DNA of 59,825 nt, from assembly GCA_017629145.1 (NCBI GenBank), contig JAGBXR010000011.1, positions 1 through 59,825 of the forward strand. Direction: 5' to 3'. This DNA is from Alistipes sp. (GTDB lineage: Bacteria > Bacteroidota > Bacteroidia > Bacteroidales > Rikenellaceae). This document shows, piece by piece, positions 24,787-32,706 of this stretch. Below the pieces are notes generated by a model, which saw nothing but the letters and a program-made list of their open reading frames with translations, had not been told where the DNA came from and did not search any database. The position numbers were made by a program, and so were the translations under genes. Within the stretch, counting starts at the first letter, position 1. Every line of letters begins with the position of its first letter.

Positions 24787-25628
24787 TACTGTGCTACGAA
24801 TGTATAGGTTATTGTTCCGCGGTGCGACTGCGGAGCCGAGGAGTCGATGCGGAATAGCGTACGGCGGTGATATGCCGCAGCTAATGCCTGCTCGTTGAGC
24901 TCCGAATTTGTAGACGATGCGATGCGTGCCGCAGTCACCGTGCCGTTGCGGTCGAGCCATACATCCACAACAACCACGCCTCCGCTTTTGGTCTTGTATG
25001 CCGGAACGTAGAGGTCGCGGTGGTGGCGTACGGGCTGTTCGAAGCTGTAGCTCACGGTCACGGCACCTTCGAACTTGCCGCGATCGCCGCTGCCATTCTT
25101 ACCTCCCGAGCCGCCTCCCGAGCCACCATCGCCCTTGCCCTTTGCTTCGCGTATTCCGCTGTTGTAGGCATCGCGGTTGGTTGCCATATCCGAAGCGATC
25201 TTGTCCATCATCTGTTTGGTCTCGCTGTCGTACTCCATCTGTTCGGTTACGCCACCTGCCGATTCGGCCATCTCGTTGGATTGTCTATTTTGCACCTTCT
25301 GCAATGCAGCCATACGTTGCTCGATGTCGGCCTGCAGCCTGTCGCGCTGACGCTTAAGTTTCTCCACCTCCTCGGCCGAGGGCATCTCCTCGACAAACTC
25401 GATGATATATTCGGTTGGACGAATTTCTACATTGTAACGTGCTGTGAGTAGGGCAGTAGCGCCAATGACGAATGCTATGAGTACGGCGATAAGTCCTCTG
25501 CGGTGGTTGTAGAGCCACTCGCCAACAGACTCTTTGCGAATATAGCTCAAGTCGATATGCGATCGGCGTGGCGCTCTATTGGCAATGATTGTTCTGTTTG
25601 GGATATGTCGTTGCTCGTTAACTCTCAT
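24786..25628 (-). CDS. TonB-like energy transducer
   Basis: 280 residues from ATG 25628. One transmembrane helix (46-63, GLIAVLIAFVIGATALL) follows a basic cytosolic N-terminus. A coiled coil (85-115), a Gly/Ser/Lys linker (163-184) and a C-terminal TonB domain (about 190-280: VVVVDVWLDRNGTVTAARI, then NEQALAAAYHRR and GTITYTFVAQ) come next. TonB passes inner-membrane energy to outer-membrane receptors. No ExbB/ExbD genes are nearby and the usual Pro-rich linker is missing. It is divergent from lpxC and coupled to the small secreted protein after it. Confidence 0.85.
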   Translation of the reverse strand: MRVNEQRHIPNRTIIANRAPRRSHIDLSYIRKESVGEWLYNHRRGLIAVLIAFVIGATALLTARYNVEIRPTEYIIEFVEEMPSAEEVEKLKRQRDRLQADIEQRMAALQKVQNRQSNEMAESAGGVTEQMEYDSETKQMMDKIASDMATNRDAYNSGIREAKGKGDGGSGGGSGGKNGSGDRGKFEGAVTVSYSFEQPVRHHRDLYVPAYKTKSGGVVVVDVWLDRNGTVTAARIASSTNSELNEQALAAAYHRRTLFRIDSSAPQSHRGTITYTFVAQ

Positions 25629-25648
25629 ACTAATGTGATAAATCGATA

Positions 25649-25687
25649 CAAAAATACAACTTTTTTTTAATATTTTTGCTATATTTG
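25649..25687. promoter_or_regulatory. Divergent -7 elements, TonB-like gene and lpxC
   Basis: Minus-strand TATTTTTG (25656-25649) lies 21 bp before the TonB-like ATG. Plus-strand TATATTTG (25680-25687) lies 53 bp before the lpxC ATG. No clear -33 motifs are seen. Confidence 0.4.
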
Positions 25688-25739
25688 CATTCGATATTGT
25701 AATTATCCTAATTCGGTAACCATAAAATTGAATATATAT

Positions 25740-27125
25740 ATGGCGACTAAACAAAGAACTCTTGCAGCTCAGCTCTCATTCGAGGGTAAGGGCTTACATA
25801 CAGGTTTGCAGGTTAAGATGAATGTTCTTCCAGCAGACGAAAACTACGGTATCGCTTTTCGTCGTGTCGACATCGAGGGCGCTCCCGAGGTTCCAGCATT
25901 GTGCGAGTATGTTACTGATACATCGCGTGGTACGACTATCGAGAGGGGTGAGGCCAAGGTCAGCACCATCGAGCATATTATGTCAGCGTTGTGGACACTC
26001 GGTGTCGACAATGCTATCATCGAGATCAACGCTCCCGAGACCCCAATTATGGATGGCTCGGCTTTGGAGTATGCCAAGGCTATCTCGGAGGTTGGCACTG
26101 TAGAGCAGAATGCCGAGCGTAAGTACTTCGAGGTACTCGAGAAGCAGGTGTACACACTCCCAGAGAAGGGTGTGGCTATCGTGCTCTATCCCGATGATGA
26201 GTTCTCGGTATCGGTACACGTAGACTACAACTCAAAGGTCGTCGGCAACCAGTATGCTGTCTATAACCCTTCGGATGACTATGCCGAGAAGATCGCGCCT
26301 TGCCGTACCTTCGTATTCCTTCACGAGCTCGAGCCATTGATGAAGATGAATCTTATCAAGGGTGGCGATTTGGATAACGCGATTGTTGTTGTCGAGAATC
26401 CAGTATCTGACGACCAACTCGAGCACCTCAAGAAGATCTTCGGCAAGGAGGATATCCGTATCACAGGCGGTTATCTTAATAACCAGCAGTTGCGCGCTAA
26501 TAACGAGTTGGCACGCCACAAGCTCCTCGACATCCTCGGTGACTTCGCACTCCTTGGTATGCGTATCAAGGGCCGTGTATGGGCAACACGTCCAGGCCAC
26601 TTCGCAAATACCGAGTTTATGAAGGATATCTCGCGTGTTATCCGTCGTAGTGGCGACCGCCCTGCATTCAAGTATAGCGCAAAGGATGAGCCTATTTTCG
26701 ATATCAATAAGATTAAGCAGCTCTTGCCACACCGTCCTCCATTCTTGCTTGTCGACAAGGTGTTCCACATCGAGGAGAACGCAATCGGCGGTATCAAGAA
26801 CGTGTCGATGAACGAGCCATTCTTCGTGGGTCACTTCCCCGAGGAGCCAGTAATGCCTGGTGTGCTTATCATTGAGGCTTTGGCACAGTGCTGTGGTATC
26901 CTTGTTTTGAGCAAGGTAGAGGATCCCGATAGCTACTCTACATATTTCCTCAAGGCCGATGGCGTAAAGTGGAAGCGTAAGGTAGTTCCTGGCGATACAC
27001 TCCAACTCGAGTGCCATATCGTGGATATGCGTCGCGGCATCTGCACCGCAGAGTGTAAGGCATTCGTTGCCGGTCAGCTTGTATGCGAGGCACAGCTCAC
27101 AGCACAAATTGCAAAGAATCGTTAA
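25740..27125 (+). CDS. lpxC/fabZ: Bifunctional LpxC deacetylase / FabZ dehydratase
   Basis: 461 residues from ATG 25740; a TTG four codons earlier is less likely. The N-terminal part (about 1-310) is LpxC, the zinc enzyme that commits UDP-acyl-GlcNAc to lipid A (zinc ligand His79 in STIEHIMSAL). The C-terminal part (about 320-461) is FabZ, the 3-hydroxyacyl-ACP dehydratase (LLPHRPPFLLVDKV, and the catalytic GHFPEEPVMPGVLIIEALAQ). This fusion is characteristic of Bacteroidota and puts lipid A commitment and fatty-acid elongation, which share the hydroxyacyl-ACP pool, on one chain. lpxA follows after a hairpin. Confidence 0.96.
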   Translation: MATKQRTLAAQLSFEGKGLHTGLQVKMNVLPADENYGIAFRRVDIEGAPEVPALCEYVTDTSRGTTIERGEAKVSTIEHIMSALWTLGVDNAIIEINAPETPIMDGSALEYAKAISEVGTVEQNAERKYFEVLEKQVYTLPEKGVAIVLYPDDEFSVSVHVDYNSKVVGNQYAVYNPSDDYAEKIAPCRTFVFLHELEPLMKMNLIKGGDLDNAIVVVENPVSDDQLEHLKKIFGKEDIRITGGYLNNQQLRANNELARHKLLDILGDFALLGMRIKGRVWATRPGHFANTEFMKDISRVIRRSGDRPAFKYSAKDEPIFDINKIKQLLPHRPPFLLVDKVFHIEENAIGGIKNVSMNEPFFVGHFPEEPVMPGVLIIEALAQCCGILVLSKVEDPDSYSTYFLKADGVKWKRKVVPGDTLQLECHIVDMRRGICTAECKAFVAGQLVCEAQLTAQIAKNR

Positions 27126-27130
27126 CAATA

Positions 27131-27178
27131 GAGTCTGCTCGACTACGGCTGTAGTGATACGACGTGTCGCGCAGACTC
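27131..27178. promoter_or_regulatory. Intercistronic hairpin between lpxC/fabZ and lpxA
   Basis: GAGTCTGC (27131-27138) pairs exactly with GCAGACTC (27171-27178). The stem continues past one mismatch with CGAC/GTCG and encloses an inner TAC-GGCT-GTA hairpin. No T run follows, so it is not a standard terminator. RNA processing, stabilisation or attenuation are possible roles. Confidence 0.55.
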
Positions 27179-27196
27179 ATAATACACTGACACACA

Positions 27197-27982
27197 ATGA
27201 TTAGTAATCTTGCTTATGTTCATCCCGATGCAAAGATCGGTAAGAACGTAACTATCGAGCCTTTCGCATATATCGAGGGCGATGTTGTTATTGGCGACGA
27301 CTGCTGGATCGGTCCTCACGCCATCATCTATAACGGAGCACGTCTCGGTAAGGGTAATAAGGTGCACCCAGGTGCTTGTATCGCTTGCTTGCCACAGGAT
27401 CTTAAGTTCGCTGGCGAGGTGACAACAGCTGTTGTCGGCGACTATAACGATATCCGCGAGTGTGTGACCATCGCACGTGGTACAGCTTCGCGCGGTACAA
27501 CGGTTGTCGGTGACCACAACTTGCTTATGGCCTATGTTCACGTTGCGCACGACGACGTTGTGGGTAGCCACTGCGTTATTGCCAATCGTGTATCGTTGGC
27601 TGGTGAGGTTGAGGTTGGTGACTGGGTTGTTATCGGCGGCCATACGGCTGTTCACCAGTGGATACATATCGGCGACCACGCTATGATTCAGGGCGGTGCG
27701 CTCCTTACGCAGGATGTGCCACCCTATATTATCGTAACTAATGGCGAGGCACACTATGCTGGTCTCAATAAGGTGGGCCTTTCGCGTCGTGGCTTCACTC
27801 CCGAGCAGATAGAGTCTATCCACAACACTTGCCGCATCCTCTTCCAGAGCGAGCTCAACTACCAGACTGGTTGCGATAAGGCCGAGGCAGAGCTTCCCGA
27901 GACTCCCGAGCGTAATAAGCTTATCGAGTTTATCCGCTCATCGAAGCGCGGTGTTATTAAGCAGTATGTTTCTAAGCGATAG
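27197..27982 (+). CDS. lpxA: Acyl-[ACP]--UDP-N-acetylglucosamine O-acyltransferase
   Basis: 261 residues, the normal LpxA length. It performs the first step of lipid A synthesis. The N-terminal left-handed beta helix is visible as hexapeptide repeats (IGKNVTIEPFAYIEGDVVIGDD, then IGPHAIIYNGARLG), followed by the family insert HDDVVGSHCVIAN and AGEVEVGDWVVIGG, and a C-terminal helical domain. It follows lpxC/fabZ in the same direction. Confidence 0.95.
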   Translation: MISNLAYVHPDAKIGKNVTIEPFAYIEGDVVIGDDCWIGPHAIIYNGARLGKGNKVHPGACIACLPQDLKFAGEVTTAVVGDYNDIRECVTIARGTASRGTTVVGDHNLLMAYVHVAHDDVVGSHCVIANRVSLAGEVEVGDWVVIGGHTAVHQWIHIGDHAMIQGGALLTQDVPPYIIVTNGEAHYAGLNKVGLSRRGFTPEQIESIHNTCRILFQSELNYQTGCDKAEAELPETPERNKLIEFIRSSKRGVIKQYVSKR

Positions 27983-28002
27983 GTTTTAGACTATATGATT
28001 TT

Positions 28003-28122
28003 GAGAGTGAATAAAAAGTGTATTTTGTCGTTACGCTTGCCCTCAAAATGCTCATTTACGCTCAGTAAACTCCGCTTTTTCGGGCTTCGCAGGCCTAAAA
28101 CTACATCTTTTTATTCACTCTC
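28003..28122 (+). repeat. Structured hairpin element, copy A
   Basis: Outer arms 28003-28022 and 28102-28122 (GAGAGTGAATAAAAAG and its complement) form ~20 bp with one bulge. Further in, GCTTGC pairs with GCAGGC (one T-G wobble on the + strand), AAAATGC with GCTTTTT, and TTTAC with GTAAA at the tip. Blocks ATGCTC, TACG, CTTTTT and GCCTAAAA are shared with copy B at 50300-50414, while most stem sequences differ. It lies between lpxA and its terminator. Confidence 0.7.
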
Positions 28123-28130
28123 TTAGGTTA

Positions 28131-28173
28131 TGGGGACTGGCTAAGTTACTTTTTAGTCAGCCCCATTTTTTTA
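28131..28173 (+). terminator. Terminator of the lpxC-lpxA unit
   Basis: TGGGGACTGGCTAA (28131-28144) pairs with TTAGTCAGCCCCA (28153-28165) with one bulge, followed by a run of seven T. The rest of 27983-28284 holds the structured element before it and the adhesin terminator after it; no gene is seen. Confidence 0.85.
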
Positions 28174-28225
28174 TTACATAGTCATTACCCCTTTTTTTTA
28201 TTCTCACAGTCATCCCTACACATAT

Positions 28226-28256
28226 AAAAAGCGCCCGACCCCTAAAGGTCGAGCGC
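28226..28256 (-). terminator. Terminator of the beta-helix lipoprotein gene
   Basis: On the minus strand GCGCTCGACC pairs with GGTCGGGCGC (28231-28256, one mismatch), followed by TTTTT (28230-28226). It lies 29 bp past the stop codon. Confidence 0.88.
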
Positions 28257-28284
28257 AAGAGAGTTGATTAAGTATTATTAAAGG

Positions 28285-31200
28285 TTACTTTAGAACTACC
28301 TCACCGTTTGCATTCATCTCGTAGCCATCAGCAATGTACTTATTAGCAAATCTTTTAGCAGTTTCATCAGTGTAAGTACCGCCCTTAACTGCCACAGTTC
28401 CATTGATATTGTAATTGCTACCATAGCAATCGTTGAATGAACCACCGTTAATTGTCATTGATGTACCAGACTGAACACGGAAACCACCATTGTATATGCC
28501 ATTGTTGATAACAACAGTAGCAGAATTAGCAGAATCCAACAAGCAAGAGGTCCAAGTATTGCCATTTCCGGGAACGCGGCCATCTTTAATGCCAAAAGTA
28601 CCATCATTGTATGTTATTACTGTTGTACCGGCAGCCATAACGGTTGAGTTTCCAGAGTTGTTATTGTAGAATGTGCCATCGTTAATTGTAATATTTGCAT
28701 TCCAACCATAGATAACATGGTAACCGCTTCTGTTACCTGAAATCTCACCACCATTGATAACAACGGTAGCATTAGTCGCATATACACCATTATTTGCTAC
28801 GACGCCATCAGCTATAGTCATAGAGGCGTTATTCTGATTATTGAGCGAATAGCCTCCGATAGATGTAAATGAACCACCCTTGATATCTGCGATACCATAG
28901 TTGAATACAGCAGCACCGCCATTCGTGCCCTTTGCATTTATCACGCCGCTCTCAACGATAAGCTTAGCAGTTGCAACATTCTCTGCACCTTCACCTCCAC
29001 CATAACCGTTATAGATACCGCGAGCGTTGATAGAGCCACCATCCTTGCTATCCTTGATGATAAGTGTACCGTGGTTGTTGAACGCGTACTTGTTCTCTAC
29101 ATCGCTATGTGAAATAGTCTTGCCATTAAGGTCAAGAGTCACAGATTTGCCCTCGGCAAGAGTTACGGTCTCAGCAACTGTTACATTGCGAAGAAGAGTG
29201 ATGTTGCCACCAACGTTAAATGCTTCCTGCAATGTAGCATACTCAGTCTCGCCAATCTTTGCAGCAGGGTCAACAACAACAGCCCAACGGCTATTATCCT
29301 CAACAACCTTATAACCCTCAGCTACAAATGCTGCGTTTGGCTTGAACTTGTATGAACCACCCTTAATGCTGATTGCTACTGCACGGCCATTAGCATTTGT
29401 TCCACTCCAGTTGTATACATCTGCGTAGTCACCTGCGAAATCGCCACCATTAATTGTTAGGTTAGCACCATAAATTGCGCAGATACCACCGCCACCAGCA
29501 GCGCTCATATTTATATCGCTAATCTTCTGGAATGTACCACCATTGATAGTAGCATCTACATTAGAGAAATATGCAATATGTGATGTCTTACCCTGTACAC
29601 CAGTCATCTTATATGTACCGCCATTAATCACAACAGAACCGTTTGTGCCGTATGCGTTAACACAGCCAAATGTGGCATTAACAGTTACATTGTTAATAAC
29701 AAGACTGCTGTTTTTATCATAGCTATAAATAGGGTAGCTTGAACCACCGTTGATAGTACCACCGTTGATAGTTAGAGTACCGCCCTGACTGTTGAGGAAT
29801 ACATATGTACCACTCTCTGTCGCGTTAAATGTGCCATTTTCAACTGTTGTATTACCTGTTTCACAGTAAACAATACCGTTAATAGTACCATTGCCATCAA
29901 TCTTAAGTGTGCCATAGTTCTCGATAGCATACTCAGTAGCAGTAATAGTCTTGCCATTGAGGTCGAGAGTTGCAACCTTACCCTCATTGAGAACTACACA
30001 CGACTTCAATGTGACGTCACCAATAAGCTGGATAGTGCCATTGTCCACAGCATCAAAAGCCTTCTGCAATGATCTATACTCTACCTCACCAATCTTTGCA
30101 ATAACATCCTTTAGTTCAAGAGAGTAAACACCGTTATTCTCAACTACATTGTAGTCATCATCAACAAACTCAGAAGGATCAACAGTAAATGTACCGCTAG
30201 TGATATTGAATACCTTAGAGTTAAGTTCGCTACCACTCCAGTTTTTCAATGCGATAGCACCATTGAAGTGACCGCCCTTGATGTAACCATTCATCTCGTC
30301 TACATCAGCACCGAAACCGAGAAGACGAACTGAGCAATTAGTGTATGTGTCTGCGTTGAATGTACCGCCATTGATAGTCAAAGTACCCTTGTTTGCTGCA
30401 GCATTTGGAGTCTGGAAGTCGATAGAGCCGTTGAATGTACCGCCGTTGATTGTTATGATTGTGTCGTCGTCAGTTGTACACCAGATACGCATTGAGCTGT
30501 AGTTAGCATTGTTTGTGAATGTACCACCGTTGATTGTCAATACACCATAGTTATCAATAGGATGTGGGAAGCCATTAGATGCAACTGTCGCGGAGCTATT
30601 GTTCTCGATAGTACCGCCATTGATAGTCAACACACCTGTGTTCCAGATAGTGTTAGAAGCATAGTTACCACCGTTACCATTGTCACCATATACAATCTTA
30701 CCGCTCTTGTTTGCAGAGCTATCCTCGATAGTAAGAGTGCCCTTATTGTCAATCATAGAGTAAGCACCTGTCTGCTCCTTAGACTGGCTGATTGTGTAGC
30801 CCTTAAGATCAAGAACTACCTCCTTGCCAGCAGGGATAAGCAAGCCGTAAGTGGACTCACCTGCGCGTGTTGACAATGTGCTTGCACCAAAAAGGTCACT
30901 GAGGTCGATATTGCCACCAAGAACGATGTGAGTCTCATCGCCATTTGGCGCTGGATTGTTAATAACCTCCTGAAGGTCTGCCGCAGTGCTAACCTCTACA
31001 TACTCTATATCTTCTCCTGGCTGAACGAAGCCATCCTCAACATCAACCTTTATGTTGCTACCATCAGTAAGGATGTTACCCTTGATAGTAGTCACCTTGT
31101 TGCGATACAATGGAATATCAGTGTTGAAGTTAGTAGATGTCTCCTTACCATTGCTGAATGTTGCTGTCAAGTCGAACTGAATAGTTCCGTTCACTGTACC

Positions 31201-31968
31201 AAAGAGGTAGTCTGCAAGAAGAGTTAAATCAGTCTGATTAGTTTCAGTATACACATTTGGAACATACTCGAATGCACCGAGATCCTCAGCTGTATTTGCT
31301 TCCGCTGTAAGAGCATTGAAACCAGTATAAACCTTTGTGCGATAATCAACAGAAACATTTGTAGTTGTCACATCGCCAAGATTCTTGAGAACCTCAACAT
31401 CGGTTGTTACTACGCGAAGCTTTGCGAATGGGCGCACAAGAGGAATTGTAATGTTAGATGCGCTGCTATATGAATCCTCAAGATACTTACCTGTGTATGC
31501 ATCACGAGCCTCATTCATAGCTACCCACTCACCTTTAACTGAAACAGCCTTCAAACCGTTCGCAGTCTTTGTGTTGTAGTAGAGGTCAATTTCCTGCTCT
31601 ACACCATCTACATATGCAACTGAGCCCTGATCTACGAAGTCGGCCCAAGCAACGAATGTGTAAGGGTAACCAGGGATAAGGCGTACATCAAATGCAGTAG
31701 ATTTAGAGTTATCCTCCACATTTACCATACGCTTAATACGATTCTCGCCGTCGTAAATCTCAAGGATGTAACGAATGTCATACTCATTAACGAGATTTAC
31801 ATTCTTAAAGCCGCTGTCAGCGCTGTTTGCACGGGTTGTCTCGGGAAGCGATACGCTAATGGTGGTTTCCTGCTCACCATCAACTATTACGTCCAAGCCC
31901 GCTTGGTCTTTCTGACACGATACCATACCGAGTATCAGTGCCGTAATTGCTAAAAATCTTGCTTTCAT
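28285..31968 (-). CDS. Large surface lipoprotein with beta-helix TINGGT repeats
   Basis: 1227 residues. MKARFLAITALILGMVSC gives a lipobox with Cys18. The N-terminal ~320 residues resemble fimbrillin-like/DUF6562 modules of Bacteroidota (TTRANSADSGF, IPLVRPFAKLRVVTTD, a span ending in PLYRNKVTTIKGNILT). The remainder is made of parallel-beta-helix turns with many copies of TINGGTF or close variants. These fall into at least three cassettes, each opening with a line like KIGEVEYRSLQKAFDAV and VTLDLNGKTI. Most likely a cell-surface adhesin or glycan-binding protein; no catalytic residues are evident. Its base composition is more A/T-rich than its neighbours. It has its own promoter and terminator and a ~237-base leader. 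Confidence 0.82.
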   Translation of the reverse strand: MKARFLAITALILGMVSCQKDQAGLDVIVDGEQETTISVSLPETTRANSADSGFKNVNLVNEYDIRYILEIYDGENRIKRMVNVEDNSKSTAFDVRLIPGYPYTFVAWADFVDQGSVAYVDGVEQEIDLYYNTKTANGLKAVSVKGEWVAMNEARDAYTGKYLEDSYSSASNITIPLVRPFAKLRVVTTDVEVLKNLGDVTTTNVSVDYRTKVYTGFNALTAEANTAEDLGAFEYVPNVYTETNQTDLTLLADYLFGTVNGTIQFDLTATFSNGKETSTNFNTDIPLYRNKVTTIKGNILTDGSNIKVDVEDGFVQPGEDIEYVEVSTAADLQEVINNPAPNGDETHIVLGGNIDLSDLFGASTLSTRAGESTYGLLIPAGKEVVLDLKGYTISQSKEQTGAYSMIDNKGTLTIEDSSANKSGKIVYGDNGNGGNYASNTIWNTGVLTINGGTIENNSSATVASNGFPHPIDNYGVLTINGGTFTNNANYSSMRIWCTTDDDTIITINGGTFNGSIDFQTPNAAANKGTLTINGGTFNADTYTNCSVRLLGFGADVDEMNGYIKGGHFNGAIALKNWSGSELNSKVFNITSGTFTVDPSEFVDDDYNVVENNGVYSLELKDVIAKIGEVEYRSLQKAFDAVDNGTIQLIGDVTLKSCVVLNEGKVATLDLNGKTITATEYAIENYGTLKIDGNGTINGIVYCETGNTTVENGTFNATESGTYVFLNSQGGTLTINGGTINGGSSYPIYSYDKNSSLVINNVTVNATFGCVNAYGTNGSVVINGGTYKMTGVQGKTSHIAYFSNVDATINGGTFQKISDINMSAAGGGGICAIYGANLTINGGDFAGDYADVYNWSGTNANGRAVAISIKGGSYKFKPNAAFVAEGYKVVEDNSRWAVVVDPAAKIGETEYATLQEAFNVGGNITLLRNVTVAETVTLAEGKSVTLDLNGKTISHSDVENKYAFNNHGTLIIKDSKDGGSINARGIYNGYGGGEGAENVATAKLIVESGVINAKGTNGGAAVFNYGIADIKGGSFTSIGGYSLNNQNNASMTIADGVVANNGVYATNATVVINGGEISGNRSGYHVIYGWNANITINDGTFYNNNSGNSTVMAAGTTVITYNDGTFGIKDGRVPGNGNTWTSCLLDSANSATVVINNGIYNGGFRVQSGTSMTINGGSFNDCYGSNYNINGTVAVKGGTYTDETAKRFANKYIADGYEMNANGEVVLK

Positions 31969-32211
31969 TTTTTATAAATTTAGTTGAAAAAAAAGTATGT
32001 TTCCTCTATTTTTTCAATGTGTCGCTTGGCATATTGTAGAGTGTCGATTCTTGAGGCATCGTGCCGCAAATGCAAATTTTATTCCATTATGCCAAATGAG
32101 TGATATGTGGGCGATAAATATCTGCACACCAACAAGTTGCAATGCGCAGAGGGTGTATTAAAGCCTATAACATTGGTTAATCTGCTCTATGCTAAACCCA
32201 ATATATCAATA
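31969..32211 (-). other. Long untranslated leader of the beta-helix lipoprotein gene
   Basis: Between the predicted start near 32205 and the ATG at 31968 lie about 237 bases without a convincing open frame. No known riboswitch is recognised. With the promoter and the rpsU terminator to its right, this accounts for the 31969-32378 gap. Confidence 0.45.
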
Positions 32212-32243
32212 CAAAAGTACAAAACATTGCGCCAATATCCAAA
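32212..32243 (-). promoter_or_regulatory. Promoter of the beta-helix lipoprotein gene
   Basis: Minus-strand TTTG (32243-32240), 20 bp, TACTTTTG (32219-32212): a good match to the Bacteroidota consensus. Confidence 0.6.
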
Positions 32244-32322
32244 TTTTACTAATTAAAATTTACCCCATAGGGTGCAAAAACAATGAATTGTCTATTTGGT
32301 GTTGTGATAATGTATTATATTC

Positions 32323-32356
32323 AAAAAAAATGAGGTTGCCCCAATAGGACAACCTC
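32323..32356 (-). terminator. Terminator of rpsU
   Basis: GAGGTTG pairs with CAACCTC (32332-32338 and 32350-32356); on the minus strand a run of eight T follows. It closes the long lon-to-rpsU minus-strand gene series. Confidence 0.88.
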
Positions 32357-32378
32357 GAACACTTTAAGAGAAAATCTC

Positions 32379-32570
32379 TTACTCCTCCTGGCGGTAAGTG
32401 TGCTCAACGTAGATAGCACGCTGCATAGCCTCACGCTTTGCGATTGAAGGCTTTGTGAAGTACTGACGGCGACGAAGCTCCTTCAATACACCAGTACGCT
32501 CATACTTTCTCTTAAACTTCTTGAGGGCACGCTCGATGTTCTCACCCTCCTTAACAGGCATAATAATCAT
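32379..32570 (-). CDS. rpsU: 30S ribosomal protein S21
   Basis: 63 residues, basic and helical, the usual S21 size. Conserved segments are MPVKEGENIERALKKFKRK and ELRRRQYFTKPSIAKREAM. S21 joins the 30S subunit near the anti-Shine-Dalgarno end of 16S rRNA. Translation may start at the first ATG (MIIMPVKEG) or three codons later. It lies 136 bp downstream of the HhH protein gene and has its own terminator. Confidence 0.95.
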   Translation of the reverse strand: MIIMPVKEGENIERALKKFKRKYERTGVLKELRRRQYFTKPSIAKREAMQRAIYVEHTYRQEE

Positions 32571-32706
32571 TGCTCTATACTTTTTTTAATTTCAAATAGT
32601 CTTTTTCTTTTAATTGTTGCCCAGCCTTCGGCTTGGGACTTTTGCACCTTCGTGCGCCTTATTTCTCTTTGACCACCTTGTGGCTGCCGAGAGAGAACCG
32701 CTAAAT

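Noticed and set aside
24787-24960. N-terminal extension of the small secreted protein upstream of 24786
   Set aside because: This part overlaps the TonB-like gene in another frame; a clean signal peptide begins exactly at 24786.
26232-27128. 298-residue minus-strand frame opposite lpxC/fabZ
   Set aside because: Shadow frame; the plus strand encodes a full LpxC-FabZ.
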